Made by a program: the position numbers and the translations under genes
The notes under the pieces: model-generated
Seen by the model: the letters and a program-made list of their open reading frames with translations, nothing else
What the model was told of the DNA's origin: nothing
Database searches by the model: none
From: Acinetobacter sp. Ac_5812
GTDB taxonomy: Bacteria > Pseudomonadota > Gammaproteobacteria > Pseudomonadales > Moraxellaceae
DNA: 64,000 nucleotides
Reading direction: 5' to 3'
Assembly (NCBI RefSeq): GCF_013072695.1
Contig: NZ_LXUK01000025.1
Location: 1-64,000 of the forward strand
Part shown: piece by piece, positions 18,653 to 27,641 of the stretch
Layout: the number at the start of each line of letters is the position of its first letter
Position numbering within the stretch: the stretch's first letter is position 1

Positions 18653-19413
18653 CGTTCTTGCGCATCCATCGGTTGCAATTCATCTAAAGCTTGTTTTAAC
18701 ACATCTTTCAAATCATGCATGACTTTTTCAGGCTGCAAGTGTGCACCGTCACCTTCATCCACAACATATTCAACAATGCCTAAAGCTCGAAGTTTATCTG
18801 CAGTTAGAGAAAGTGCTTCACTCGCTTGTGCTGCTTTATCTGCGGTTTTCCATAGAATAGACGCACAACCTTCAGGTGAAATCACAGAATAAATACTGTG
18901 TGACAGCATAATCACACGATCGGCTACACCAATACCGAGAGCACCACCTGAACCGCCTTCACCAAGAATCGTGGCAATCACAGGAACTTTTAAACTTGAA
19001 AGTTGTGCCAAGCTGGTTGCAATCGCTTCTGCTTGACCACGTTCTTCAGCCCCTACACCTGGGTATGCACCCATGGTATCGACGAAGGTGAACACCGGTA
19101 AATTGAAACGTTCCGCCATATCGAGTAAACGTTGTGATTTACGATATCCTTCTGGATTACACATCCCAAAGTTATGCTGTAGTTTTTCACGTGTGCTGCG
19201 ACCACGATGTTGACCAACCACCATCACAGGTTGTCCGTCGAAACGCGCCAAACCACCGATCATGGCACCATCATCACCAAATAAACGGTCGCCGTGAAGT
19301 GCATCAAATTCAGTAAAAATTTCACTGACATAATCTAGAAATTGCGGACGCTCAGGGTGTCGTGCAATTTGAACCGTAGCCCAAGCCTTGGACTGAGTCG
19401 CTTTATTTTTCAT
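18589..19413 (-). CDS. accA: Acetyl-CoA carboxylase carboxyltransferase subunit alpha
   Basis: 274 aa. With AccD it transfers the carboxyl group from biotin to acetyl-CoA, the first step of fatty-acid synthesis. Core motifs are HQHRGR-like GQHRGRSTREK, GVGAEERGQAEAIA, GEGGSGGALGIGVAD and SVISPEGCASILWK. It lacks the ~45-residue N-terminal helical segment of the E. coli protein, starting directly at WATVQIARHPERPQFLDY. It has Met where E. coli has Pro in DTMGAYPG. The 3' end is shared with tilS. Confidence 0.96.
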   Translation of the reverse strand: MKNKATQSKAWATVQIARHPERPQFLDYVSEIFTEFDALHGDRLFGDDGAMIGGLARFDGQPVMVVGQHRGRSTREKLQHNFGMCNPEGYRKSQRLLDMAERFNLPVFTFVDTMGAYPGVGAEERGQAEAIATSLAQLSSLKVPVIATILGEGGSGGALGIGVADRVIMLSHSIYSVISPEGCASILWKTADKAAQASEALSLTADKLRALGIVEYVVDEGDGAHLQPEKVMHDLKDVLKQALDELQPMDAQERCDARYQRLMKFGSSNLGIAS

Positions 19414-19441
19414 AAGTCAAGAATGGTCCATAATAATATGG

Positions 19442-20962
19442 TTAATCAACAAATTTGTCTGACTGAATATTTAACTCAATGTCCCAATGCTTAAATTGCA
19501 CCTGCTCATCATGCAGGTCAGCAACCAATAAAGGCCATTGTTTAGCATCGCCAGAAACGCTGAGTTGCCATTGTTGATCATTTACAACACTCAGTTCAAT
19601 GGCAGGAAGCATCTGATCACTACGACTATGGTTCAGCAAAACTGCAAGACGAAGTAATAAGCACAGGTAGATTAAATGACTACCACCGACCTTTAAAACG
19701 TCATTTTTTGCATCTGCACGTAACTTACGACGATGATGTGAAACCAAGTGCGAAAGATGATTTTGATCAATTTGTGAGAAACCCGGAATATCCGAATGTT
19801 GCAATAAATATGCCCCATGACGGTGATAACCACCATGGCTAATCGCCAAACCGATTTCATGCAGATAAGCTGCACGACGCAGTAAGTCACTGTCTTCAGT
19901 CGTTAAATTTAATGCATCAGCCACACCATCAAATAACTCTTGTGCGGTATTCACCACCCGTTCTGCTTGTTTTGGGTCTGCGTTATAACGCCCCATTAAC
20001 GCCTGTACACTACGGTCACGAATATCTTCATGCTTAAAACGACCGAGCAAGTCATACATCACGCCTTCACGTAGTGCACCGTCAGAATATGCCAATTTGT
20101 CGATATCTAAAACTTCAAAAATGGCATACAAAATCGCAAGGCCGGCTGGCAAAACTGCTCGACGGTCTTCACGTAGACCTTCAAAATCAATTTCAGAAAT
20201 ATGTTTAAATTTAAGCAAACGGTCTTTTAATTTATATAAACCATCACGGGTCAGGTTTTCTTGCTCATCACTTAAACCGAGATTAACCGCAATCTGACGA
20301 CAGGCTTTAATGGTTCCGCTTGATCCGACGACGGTATCCCAACCCACAGATTTATAAGTATTGGCAATCGCGGACATTTCTTTGCGTGCAGCAACCACAG
20401 CTTTATCAAATGCTTTGCTGGTAATTTCACCATCAGGGAAATAGGTTTTACTATAGGCCACACAGCCCATTTGTAAGGATTCGGTATGCAGCGGCTCAAA
20501 CTCCTCACCGATGATAAACTCGGTTGAACCGCCACCAATATCCACGACTAAACGTCGACCACCATTGGCCATGGTATGTGAAACACCCAAATAAATCAGA
20601 CGTGCTTCTTCACGACCCGCAATAATTTCAATCGGTTTCGGTAAAATTTCGGCTGCTTTTTGGATAAATTCGTGACCATTTTTTGCTTGTCTTAAGGCAT
20701 TGGTTGCCACGATACGTAAACGATTCGGTTGTACTGAGCTCAAACGCCCAACAAAACGGGCTAAACATGCCAGTCCACGCTGTTGCGCGGCTTCAGTTAA
20801 ATTTTTATTTTCATCAAGCCCAGCTGCTAACTGTACTTTTTCTGACATTGAAGCAACTTTCTTAACTTCACCGTGATCAACACGAGCGATTGCCAGATGG
20901 AAACTATTCGATCCCATATCAATCGCAGCAAGTAATTCTTCATCAATCAGAAAATCAGACAT
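19442..20962 (-). CDS. ppx: Exopolyphosphatase (Ppx/GppA family)
   Basis: 506 aa. The N-terminal actin-like ATPase fold (about 1-310) has LLAAIDMGSNSFHLAIARV and the glycine-rich VDIGGGSTEFIIG. The C-terminal half carries an HD-type domain (AYLHEIGLAISHGGYHRHG). Ppx releases phosphate from long polyphosphate chains, and GppA paralogs hydrolyse pppGpp. Length and the full HD domain favour Ppx. It lies 28 bp upstream of accA on the same strand and starts 273 bp from divergent trxA. Confidence 0.92.
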   Translation of the reverse strand: MSDFLIDEELLAAIDMGSNSFHLAIARVDHGEVKKVASMSEKVQLAAGLDENKNLTEAAQQRGLACLARFVGRLSSVQPNRLRIVATNALRQAKNGHEFIQKAAEILPKPIEIIAGREEARLIYLGVSHTMANGGRRLVVDIGGGSTEFIIGEEFEPLHTESLQMGCVAYSKTYFPDGEITSKAFDKAVVAARKEMSAIANTYKSVGWDTVVGSSGTIKACRQIAVNLGLSDEQENLTRDGLYKLKDRLLKFKHISEIDFEGLREDRRAVLPAGLAILYAIFEVLDIDKLAYSDGALREGVMYDLLGRFKHEDIRDRSVQALMGRYNADPKQAERVVNTAQELFDGVADALNLTTEDSDLLRRAAYLHEIGLAISHGGYHRHGAYLLQHSDIPGFSQIDQNHLSHLVSHHRRKLRADAKNDVLKVGGSHLIYLCLLLRLAVLLNHSRSDQMLPAIELSVVNDQQWQLSVSGDAKQWPLLVADLHDEQVQFKHWDIELNIQSDKFVD

Positions 20963-21235
20963 TATTCATATAAACCCATGCTCAATTCACGCATTAGAGT
21001 AATTCACATGCTTACAATTTTAAAGTCATTTTAAGCAATAAAAGTCGCGTATTTTCGCTTTTCGTGCATAAATGATTGTAGAAGTCGATGATCAACATCG
21101 TGAGCATCCATTAGACTTTTCATTTTCAAACTTGAATAATCAGAACAAACCCTTACATTGAATAAAGCGGCAATGTAATATTCATCGTGATGATGATTAA
21201 ATTCGCACTTTATTTCTTAAATTTGGAGCAACCTT

Positions 21236-21562
21236 ATGTCTGCGACTATTGTTAATACAACTGATGCTAACTTCCAAGCAGATGTTTTAGATGCTGAAAC
21301 CCCTGTACTTGTTGATTTCTGGGCTGGCTGGTGTGCACCATGTAAAGCAATTGCACCTGTTCTTGAAGATCTATCAACTGAATATGCAGGAAAAGTAAAA
21401 ATCGTTAAAGTTGACGTGACTGCATGTGAAGATACTGCTGTAAAATATAACATTCGTAATATCCCAGCATTATTGATGTTTAAAAATGGCGAAGTTGTTG
21501 CTCAACAAGTTGGCGCAGCACCGCGTTCAAAACTTGCAGCATTCATTGACCAAAACATCTAA
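21236..21562 (+). CDS. trxA: Thioredoxin 1
   Basis: 108 aa, single thioredoxin fold. The active site is WCAPC (Cys33, Cys36), with Ala instead of the usual Gly, which should still be redox-active. The cis-Pro is in RNIPALLMFKNG. No signal peptide, so cytoplasmic. GGAG lies 7 nt before the ATG. As in E. coli, trxA sits directly upstream of rho. Confidence 0.96.
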   Translation: MSATIVNTTDANFQADVLDAETPVLVDFWAGWCAPCKAIAPVLEDLSTEYAGKVKIVKVDVTACEDTAVKYNIRNIPALLMFKNGEVVAQQVGAAPRSKLAAFIDQNI

Positions 21563-21586
21563 TTCGATTGTCACACGGTCAATACA

Positions 21587-21619
21587 AGAAATACGCGACT
21601 CATTGAATCGCGTATTTCT
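21587..21619 (+). terminator. Strong hairpin after trxA without a T-tract
   Basis: Perfect 12-bp stem AGAAATACGCGA / TCGCGTATTTCT with a 9-nt loop, 25 bp after the trxA stop. It is not followed by a run of T, so it may stabilise the trxA mRNA 3' end or act with Rho rather than as a pure intrinsic terminator. Confidence 0.6.
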
Positions 21620-21628
21620 CCGTAAAAA

Positions 21629-21657
21629 TTGACAATTTACTTGATTTCCTCTATATT
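21629..21657 (+). promoter_or_regulatory. Near-consensus sigma-70 promoter of rho
   Basis: TTGACA (21629-21634, perfect) and TATATT (21652-21657) with exactly 17 bp between. The expected start near 21664 gives a leader of about 225 nt before rho. Confidence 0.72.
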
Positions 21658-21889
21658 TCTGGATCAAGAAGCTTTGAATGGAATCTACTTCATTGCGCTT
21701 CTTACAAGACAAAACATAAGATCGCCGCTCGGCAATAACAATTGTTTTCACATTTCTCTCTGAAACAATGAACCAGACTACTGAATCGTGGTTGTGTAAA
21801 TACAATTACCTCAGCATGTATGTATGCGGTCGATTTTTTATTCTTTCCCTAACGTAGTCCTCCACTTATTCCATTCTGTCTGACCACTT
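21658..21889 (+). other. Long 5' leader of rho, no gene seen
   Basis: About 230 nt between the promoter and the rho ATG. No convincing ORF or hairpin terminator is visible. There is no clear Shine-Dalgarno sequence immediately before the start. In E. coli the rho leader mediates Rho-dependent autoregulation; the length here fits such a role but the mechanism is inferred. Confidence 0.5.
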
Positions 21890-23158
21890 ATGAACTTAAC
21901 TGAACTCAAGAAAAAACCCATTGGCGAACTCATTAAAATTGCGGAGTTTATGGGCCTTGAAGGCATGGCACGTAACCGTAAACAAGATATTATTTTTGCC
22001 ATCTTAAAACGCCACGCCATGAACGGCGAAGAAATCTTTGGTGATGGTGTTCTCGAAATTCTTTCTGATGGTTTTGGCTTCTTACGCTCTGCTGCTGGCT
22101 CATATCTAGCAGGACCAGATGACATCTATGTCAGCCCATCACAAATTCGCCGCTTTAATTTACGTACCGGTGATACGATTACTGGCACAATTCGTCCACC
22201 GAAAGAAGGTGAACGTTATTTTGCTTTATTAAAAGTAAACCAAATTAACTACGATACGCCTGAAAACTCACGTAATAAAATTCTATTTGAAAACCTTACT
22301 CCATTATTCCCAACTGAGCAGTTAGTAATGGAATTGGGTAACGGTACAACAGAAGACTTAACCTCTCGTGTTGTCGATCTAGTCGCGCCAATTGGTAAAG
22401 GTCAACGTTCTATTATTGTTGCACCGCCAAAAGCGGGTAAAACAATGTTATTACAAACCATTGCGCAATCGATTGTCCGTAATAACCCTGAAGTATTCTT
22501 AATTGTGCTTTTAATTGACGAACGTCCTGAAGAAGTTACCGAAATGGAGCGTACTGTTCGTGGTGAAGTGATTGCATCTACATTTGATGAAGCACCAGCC
22601 CGTCACGTTCAAGTTGCTGAAATGGTAATTGAAAAAGCGAAACGTCTGGTTGAACACAAAAAAGATGTTGTGATTCTGCTTGACTCGATTACCCGTCTTG
22701 CTCGTGCCTACAACACTGTAGTGCCTTCATCAGGCAAGGTATTAACTGGTGGTGTAGACGCACATGCGTTAGAGCGTCCAAAACGTTTCTTCGGTGCTGC
22801 ACGTAATATTGAAGAAGGTGGTTCACTCACCATTATTTCTACTGCTTTGATTGAAACTGGCAGTAAAATGGATGATGTGATTTATGAAGAGTTTAAAGGT
22901 ACAGGTAACCAAGAGATTACCCTTGATCGTCGTATTGCAGAGAAACGTGTATTCCCTGCAATGAATATCAAGAAATCAGGTACTCGTCGTGAAGAACGCC
23001 TCATGAGCGAAGAGAATCTTCGTAAAGTTTGGATTCTACGCAAGTTATTACATCCGATGGATGAGCTTGCAGCGATGGAATTCTTATTAGATCGCATGAA
23101 AGAAACCAAAACCAATGATGACTTCTTCGATCAAATGAAACGAAAGGCATCGACCTAA
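21890..23158 (+). CDS. rho: Transcription termination factor Rho
   Basis: 422 aa. The N-terminal domain and cold-shock-like RNA-binding domain (about 1-130) include MNLTELKKKPIGELIKIAE and the RNP1-type DGFGFLRS. The ATPase domain has Walker A VAPPKAGKTMLL, Walker B VVILLDSITRLARAYN, the Q-loop/R-loop region VLTGGVDAHALERPKRFFGAARN, and the C-terminal LDRMKETKTNDDFF. Rho is a hexameric RNA helicase that ends untranslated transcripts. Full length without the N-terminal insertions seen in some phyla. Confidence 0.98.
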   Translation: MNLTELKKKPIGELIKIAEFMGLEGMARNRKQDIIFAILKRHAMNGEEIFGDGVLEILSDGFGFLRSAAGSYLAGPDDIYVSPSQIRRFNLRTGDTITGTIRPPKEGERYFALLKVNQINYDTPENSRNKILFENLTPLFPTEQLVMELGNGTTEDLTSRVVDLVAPIGKGQRSIIVAPPKAGKTMLLQTIAQSIVRNNPEVFLIVLLIDERPEEVTEMERTVRGEVIASTFDEAPARHVQVAEMVIEKAKRLVEHKKDVVILLDSITRLARAYNTVVPSSGKVLTGGVDAHALERPKRFFGAARNIEEGGSLTIISTALIETGSKMDDVIYEEFKGTGNQEITLDRRIAEKRVFPAMNIKKSGTRREERLMSEENLRKVWILRKLLHPMDELAAMEFLLDRMKETKTNDDFFDQMKRKAST

Positions 23159-23170
23159 AGTCCAAAGAAA

Positions 23171-23198
23171 AAGCTACCTTAATGGTAGCTTTTTTTAT
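23171..23198 (+). terminator. Intrinsic terminator of rho
   Basis: Stem AAGCTACC / GGTAGCTT with a 5-nt loop, followed by a T-run (TTTTTT), starting 13 bp after the rho stop. Confidence 0.9.
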
Positions 23199-23546
23199 TT
23201 GGTTGACTTGATTACACAATATTTACATTTTTTAAAAAAAGTTATCAAAAACACTATTATGTTGATTTATTTGAATATTTAAAAAATAAGTCATTTTATT
23301 TCCACAACTTACCGATTTAAAATTTATTCTCCATAGTTATTTTCTATCAAAAAACAGCCAAATTCTGCCCATTTTTGTCGTTTTGTTGGACAGAACAGTA
23401 GTAATTCATGAATTGCTTTGATAGGATAGCATCAGACCAGTTAGGCTGCTCCCTGCGTTGTTACCTAAAGCGTTTAGGAATAATAAAAGCACAAACAGAC
23501 TAACTTAAGGTTTTTTTTAATCTCACAATTTTATGAGAGTGATGCC
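23199..23546 (+). other. AT-rich intergenic region upstream of lipoprotein gene
   Basis: 348 bp without a credible ORF. The first ~140 bp are extremely AT-rich and may act as an upstream promoter element. Further on, a 6-bp inverted repeat CCTAAA / TTTAGG (23464-23478) and a CTCA/TGAG hairpin near the start codon suggest a structured leader. I could not fix a convincing -35/-10 pair. Confidence 0.45.
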
Positions 23547-23816
23547 ATGTTATTCAAAAAATTCGCTGTTGTTGCTGCTATTGCTACTACTTTAGCTTTC
23601 GTTGGTTGCTCTAAGAAAGAAGAAGCGCCAGCTACTGACGCTACTGCTGCTGCATCTGAAGCTGTAGAAGCTGCTTCTGAAGCTGTAGAAGCTGTTGATG
23701 CTGCTGCTTCTGAAGCTGTTGCTACTACTGAAGCTGCTGCTTCTGACGTTGCTGCTGCTGCTTCTGACGTTGCTGCTACTGAAGCTGCTCCTGTTGAAGC
23801 TTCTGCTGCTCAATAA
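23547..23816 (+). CDS. Ala/Glu-rich repeat lipoprotein
   Basis: 89 aa. A lipoprotein signal peptide ends in LAFVGC with lipidated Cys21 followed by SKKEE. The mature 69 residues are almost only Ala, Glu, Ser, Val, Thr and Asp, in short repeats such as ASEAVEA and ASDVAA. These should form a helix or coiled coil. The Ala codons are almost all GCT, suggesting strong expression. It resembles Lpp in size but lacks the C-terminal Lys used for peptidoglycan attachment. Function unknown. Monocistronic, with its own terminator. Confidence 0.85.
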   Translation: MLFKKFAVVAAIATTLAFVGCSKKEEAPATDATAAASEAVEAASEAVEAVDAAASEAVATTEAAASDVAAAASDVAATEAAPVEASAAQ

Positions 23817-23837
23817 TCTAGTTTTAGATTATCGAAA

Positions 23838-23865
23838 AAAGAGAACCTTTCGGTTCTCTTTTTTT
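23838..23865 (+). terminator. Intrinsic terminator of the Ala-rich lipoprotein gene
   Basis: Stem GAGAACC / GGTTCTC with TTTC loop, extended by A- and T-runs on either side; T-run of seven follows. Confidence 0.9.
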
Positions 23866-23899
23866 ATGCCTAACATTTCTATAAATAAAAGATTGGCAT

Positions 23900-23924
23900 A
23901 AAAAAAGCAGATCAATCGATCTGC
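23900..23924 (-). terminator. ihfA terminator overlapping its last codons
   Basis: Stem GCAGATC / GATCTGC with a 4-nt loop; on the minus strand it is followed by TTTTTT. The stem includes the ihfA stop codon and the preceding four codons, so coding and termination signals overlap. Confidence 0.8.
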
Positions 23925-24208
23925 TCATTCCCAACGCGCTGTCTAAATTTCTGACCCGCTCTGAACGTGACCACTCGACGTGCAGAAATTGGAATTTCCT
24001 CACCTGTCTTTGGATTACGTCCTGGACGTTCACGCTTATCACGTAACTCGAAATTACCGAAGCCAGAAAGTTTGACTTGTTCACCCGCAATTAATGCTTG
24101 GCTAATTTCGTCAAAAAATAACTCGACCATTTGTTTTGCTTCGCGGCGATTTAAGCTAGTAAGCTCACTTAAATGGTCCGCCATATCTGCTTTTGTTAAT
24201 GCTGTCAT
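23912..24208 (-). CDS. ihfA: Integration host factor subunit alpha
   Basis: 98 aa, the usual length. It carries MTALTKADMADHLSE at the N-terminus and the DNA-bending arm GRNPKTGEEIPISARRVVTFRAGQ. IHF alpha/beta heterodimers bend DNA sharply for replication, recombination and promoter architecture. It overlaps the pheT stop by 4 bp, as in the conserved pheS-pheT-ihfA unit. IhfB is not in the window. HU is excluded by the IHF-specific arm and the pheT context. Confidence 0.96.
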   Translation of the reverse strand: MTALTKADMADHLSELTSLNRREAKQMVELFFDEISQALIAGEQVKLSGFGNFELRDKRERPGRNPKTGEEIPISARRVVTFRAGQKFRQRVGNEQID

Positions 24209-26586
24209 GAGGCCCTCAATGTCGCTTGGTAAGTGTCTTCCAACACTTGAATAATGTTATCCATACCAGATTTAATTTCAGCATCTTCAAGCGTACGAGT
24301 TGGATGTTGCCATAACACTGCAAAAGCTAAAGAACGCTTGCCTTGTTCAACCCCTTGGCCCGTATACACATCGAACAACCATGCTGAGTCGAGTAACTCA
24401 CCACCAGTCTGCTCAATTAACCGCTGAATATCTCTTACCTCAATATTATCAGAGATTAAAAGCGCAATATCACGTCTAACCGATGGAAAACGTGATAATT
24501 CTGTAAAATTAGATACATAAGATTGCAAAACTGCCTGTTGATCCAGCTCTGCGACCCAAGTTACACCCAAATCAAGTTCATTTTCCAATGATGGATGCAG
24601 ACGACCTAAATAACCAATCGATTGTCCATCCACCAAAATTTCTGCCGATTGACCAGGATGCAACCATGCACGCTCTGTACGAACAAAGTCAGCATTAATA
24701 CGACCGGCAGCTAAAATCTCTTCAATCTCACCTTTGAAATCAAAGAAATCCATTGATTGAGGTTTTGCATGCCATGATTCTGCTACACGAGCACCAACAG
24801 CAATCAATGCTAAAGTTGGGATCTGTTTTAGATCATGAATGTTTTGCGCACCCTGATAATCAAAACGTAGCCCCAACTCAAAGAAACGTACACGCTGCTG
24901 TTGACGGTTTAAGTTGTACTGTACACACGGAATTAAGCTAGACAACAAAGTACTACGCATTGCAGCCAAATCACTTGAAATAGGATTGGCAAGCATCAAT
25001 GGCTGTACATTTGGATTTAATTGCTTTTCAAGTTTTGCATCGGCAAAGCTAAAGCTAATTGCTTCTTGATAGCCTAGTGTCACCACAGTTTGACGTAATT
25101 GTGCAATTTCAAAACGGTCTTGGTATGTTTGCAGTTTTACATCAATTTTTGGCAAACTGATTTGAATGTTGTCATAACCGTGAATACGGGCAACTTCTTC
25201 AATTAAATCTTGATAGATTGCCATGTCATAACGATGCGATGGTGGAACAACACTCCACTCACCTTCAGCTTTGCTTTCAACCACACAGCCAAGACGCGTT
25301 AATGCATCCGCAATAAATTCACTCGCTACAACATAACCTAGCAATTGATCAACTTGTGCTTGCTTCAATACAATTGCTTCGCGCTTTGGAAGCAATTCTG
25401 TCTGTTCAGCAACAGTTACTGGACCAAACTCACCACCAGCAAAGGCTTGAATCAGCTCAGAAGCACGATGCATAGCAATCATTGGTAATTCAAAGTCCAC
25501 ACCACGTTCATAACGTTGTGATGAATCGGTATGCAAACCAAAACGACGCGCACGACCTGCAATCGCTAAAGGTGCAAAGAATGCACTTTCAAGGAAGATG
25601 TCTTGAGTATCATCAGTAACCGATGAGTCCAAACCACCCATGATCCCTGCAATAGCCAGAACTTTCTGATCATCCGCAATCACCATCATGTCATCTTGCA
25701 ATTCAACGTCTTGATCATTGAGCAAGGTCAATTTTTCTTGTGGCTGTGCTTGGCGGACTTGAATCGAACCTTCAATTTTTGCCAAGTCAAATGCATGCAT
25801 GGGTTGACCCAATTCAAGCAACACATAGTTGGTAATATCAACCAAAATACTATGGGTACGAATCCCTGAACGTGCCAATGCCTGTTCCATCCACTCAGGT
25901 GTCGGCGCTTTCACATTGACATTTTTAATGATACGCCCTAAATAACGAGGCGTACCTTCTGTGCTAATCGTTACTGTTTTCTCATCAGTAATTGATGCAG
26001 GAACAGCCTGAATATTTGGTTCATTTACTTCAAGCTGGTTAATTACTGCAATTTCACGCGCAATCCCACGAATACTAAAGCAGTCACCACGGTTTGGAGT
26101 GATACTGATATCAATGACATTGTCATCAAGCTTTAAGTATTCACGAATATTCATGCCCACTGGTACATCAGCAGGTAATTCCAACAAACCATCGATTTTG
26201 TCTTCTAAATCAATTTCAGAAGCACCGCAGAGCATGCCTTGTGATTCCACACCACGCAGCTTGCCCTTTTTAATTTTAAAATCGCCAGGCAATACCGCAC
26301 CAATGGTTGCAACAGGGGCTTTCATACCCACGCGAACATTTGGCGCGCCGCATACAATTTGTAATGGTTCACCAGAACCAATATTAATTGTGGTTACACG
26401 TAAACGATCTGCATCTGGATGTTGTTCAACGGTTAGAACTTCCCCGACTACCACGCCAGTAAATGGTTTTGCTACAGGTGCTAACTCATCAACTTCCAAG
26501 CCCAACATGGTCAATTGATCAGAAAGTGCTTCGCTATCAATTGCAGGGTTCACCCACGTGCGTAACCAATTTTCACTAATTTTCAT
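24205..26586 (-). CDS. pheT: Phenylalanine-tRNA ligase beta subunit
   Basis: 793 aa, full length. An EMAP/tRNA-binding domain covers about 40-150 (GVVVGEVLTVEQHPDADRLRV, quoted in part). B3/B4 editing follows (LVDITNYVLLELGQPMHAFD), then B5, the catalytic-like core and a C-terminal ferredoxin-fold anticodon-binding domain (SRFPSVRRDIALLI). It forms the alpha2-beta2 enzyme with PheS, charges tRNA-Phe and edits mischarged Tyr. A 74-bp gap containing a palindromic repeat separates it from pheS. Confidence 0.98.
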   Translation of the reverse strand: MKISENWLRTWVNPAIDSEALSDQLTMLGLEVDELAPVAKPFTGVVVGEVLTVEQHPDADRLRVTTINIGSGEPLQIVCGAPNVRVGMKAPVATIGAVLPGDFKIKKGKLRGVESQGMLCGASEIDLEDKIDGLLELPADVPVGMNIREYLKLDDNVIDISITPNRGDCFSIRGIAREIAVINQLEVNEPNIQAVPASITDEKTVTISTEGTPRYLGRIIKNVNVKAPTPEWMEQALARSGIRTHSILVDITNYVLLELGQPMHAFDLAKIEGSIQVRQAQPQEKLTLLNDQDVELQDDMMVIADDQKVLAIAGIMGGLDSSVTDDTQDIFLESAFFAPLAIAGRARRFGLHTDSSQRYERGVDFELPMIAMHRASELIQAFAGGEFGPVTVAEQTELLPKREAIVLKQAQVDQLLGYVVASEFIADALTRLGCVVESKAEGEWSVVPPSHRYDMAIYQDLIEEVARIHGYDNIQISLPKIDVKLQTYQDRFEIAQLRQTVVTLGYQEAISFSFADAKLEKQLNPNVQPLMLANPISSDLAAMRSTLLSSLIPCVQYNLNRQQQRVRFFELGLRFDYQGAQNIHDLKQIPTLALIAVGARVAESWHAKPQSMDFFDFKGEIEEILAAGRINADFVRTERAWLHPGQSAEILVDGQSIGYLGRLHPSLENELDLGVTWVAELDQQAVLQSYVSNFTELSRFPSVRRDIALLISDNIEVRDIQRLIEQTGGELLDSAWLFDVYTGQGVEQGKRSLAFAVLWQHPTRTLEDAEIKSGMDNIIQVLEDTYQATLRAS

Positions 26587-26615
26587 TTTGTTAAAAACCT
26601 ATAAATCTACTTTTG

Positions 26616-26652
26616 ATCCCCTCTCCTTTTAGGAGAGGTTAGGGAGAGGTCC
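26616..26652. repeat. Small palindromic repeat between pheS and pheT
   Basis: CCTCTCC (26620-26626), TTTTA loop, GGAGAGG (26632-26638), then a second degenerate copy GTTAGGGAGAGG. It fills most of the gap within a two-gene operon. The sequence style (GGAGAGG, TTAGGG) resembles REP-like dispersed elements, and a related style occurs at 53770-53841. No T-tract follows on the minus strand. Confidence 0.6.
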
Positions 26653-26660
26653 AAATCTGT

Positions 26661-27641
26661 TTAGGCAAACTGGCGTAAAAAACGCACATCATTTTGGTAG
26701 AACATACGCAAATCGTTGATGCCATAACGCAACATTGCAAAACGCTCTACCCCTAAACCAAAAGCAAAGCCTTTGTATTTATCAGGATCAATCCCTGCAG
26801 CACGCAGTACATTTGGATGTACCATGCCACAACCTAAAACTTCTAACCAACGACCACGCTCATCCATAATATCTACTTCAGCGCTTGGCTCAGTAAATGG
26901 GAAATAAGAAGGACGGAAGCGTACTTTCAAATCTTTTTCAAAGAATTCATTTAACAGGTTAATCAATAAACCTTTTAACTCGGCAAAACTGGTGTTTTCT
27001 GCAACGTATAAGCCTTCGATCTGATGGAACATAGGCGAATGCGTTTGATCCGAGTCACAACGATATACACGACCTGGACACACGATACGAATTGGCGGCT
27101 GACTAGTTTCCATTGTACGAATTTGTACACCCGAGGTATGGGTACGAAGCAAATGCGTTGCATCAAAATAGAAGGTATCATGCATAGCACGAGCTGGATG
27201 ATGACCCGGAATGTTTAAGGCTTCAAAATTATGATAATCATCTTCAACTTCAGGACCATACGCAATTTGGAAACCAGCTTTGGTAAAGAACTGGCAGATA
27301 CGCTCTTGCACCTGAGTAACAGGATGAATACTTCCCATACGCTGACCGCGACCTGGTAAAGTAACATCAATGGTTTCACTTGCTAATTTTTTTGCAAGTT
27401 CAGCTTGTTGTAATGTTTGTAGACGCTCAGTCAAAGCTGTATTGATTGCTTCACGAACAGCATGAATCGCAGCACCTTGTACTTTGCGTTCTTCAGGATC
27501 CATTTTTCCAAGTGCTTTCGACTGCTCTGCAAGCTGGCTTTTCTTCCCTGTAAATTGCACACGGACTTGATCGAGTGCAGCAAGGTCTTGAGCCGCTGCA
27601 ATGGCAGCAAGCGCTTCAGTGGTCAGGGCTTCCAGTGACAT
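26661..27641 (-). CDS. pheS: Phenylalanine-tRNA ligase alpha subunit
   Basis: 326 aa from the ATG at 27641 (MSLEALTTEALAA), which has GAG about 8 nt upstream; an in-frame TTG four codons earlier is less likely. An N-terminal coiled coil (about 1-85) precedes the class II core with GSIHPVTQVQERI, HNFEALNIPGHHPARAMHDTF (quoted in part), and the C-terminal GFAFGLGVERFAML motif 3. With PheT it charges tRNA-Phe. The 230-bp upstream region shows no Phe-rich leader peptide, so E. coli-style attenuation is not evident. Confidence 0.98.
   Translation of the reverse strand: MSLEALTTEALAAIAAAQDLAALDQVRVQFTGKKSQLAEQSKALGKMDPEERKVQGAAIHAVREAINTALTERLQTLQQAELAKKLASETIDVTLPGRGQRMGSIHPVTQVQERICQFFTKAGFQIAYGPEVEDDYHNFEALNIPGHHPARAMHDTFYFDATHLLRTHTSGVQIRTMETSQPPIRIVCPGRVYRCDSDQTHSPMFHQIEGLYVAENTSFAELKGLLINLLNEFFEKDLKVRFRPSYFPFTEPSAEVDIMDERGRWLEVLGCGMVHPNVLRAAGIDPDKYKGFAFGLGVERFAMLRYGINDLRMFYQNDVRFLRQFA

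Noticed and set aside
21527..21805. 92-aa ORF antisense to the trxA end and rho leader
   Set aside because: It runs through a hairpin and the rho promoter and has unusual composition; it is a shadow frame.
23592..23813. Ser/Arg-rich antisense ORF over the lipoprotein gene
   Set aside because: It is the mirror image of the GCT/TCT repeats in the lipoprotein gene, with no start signal of its own.
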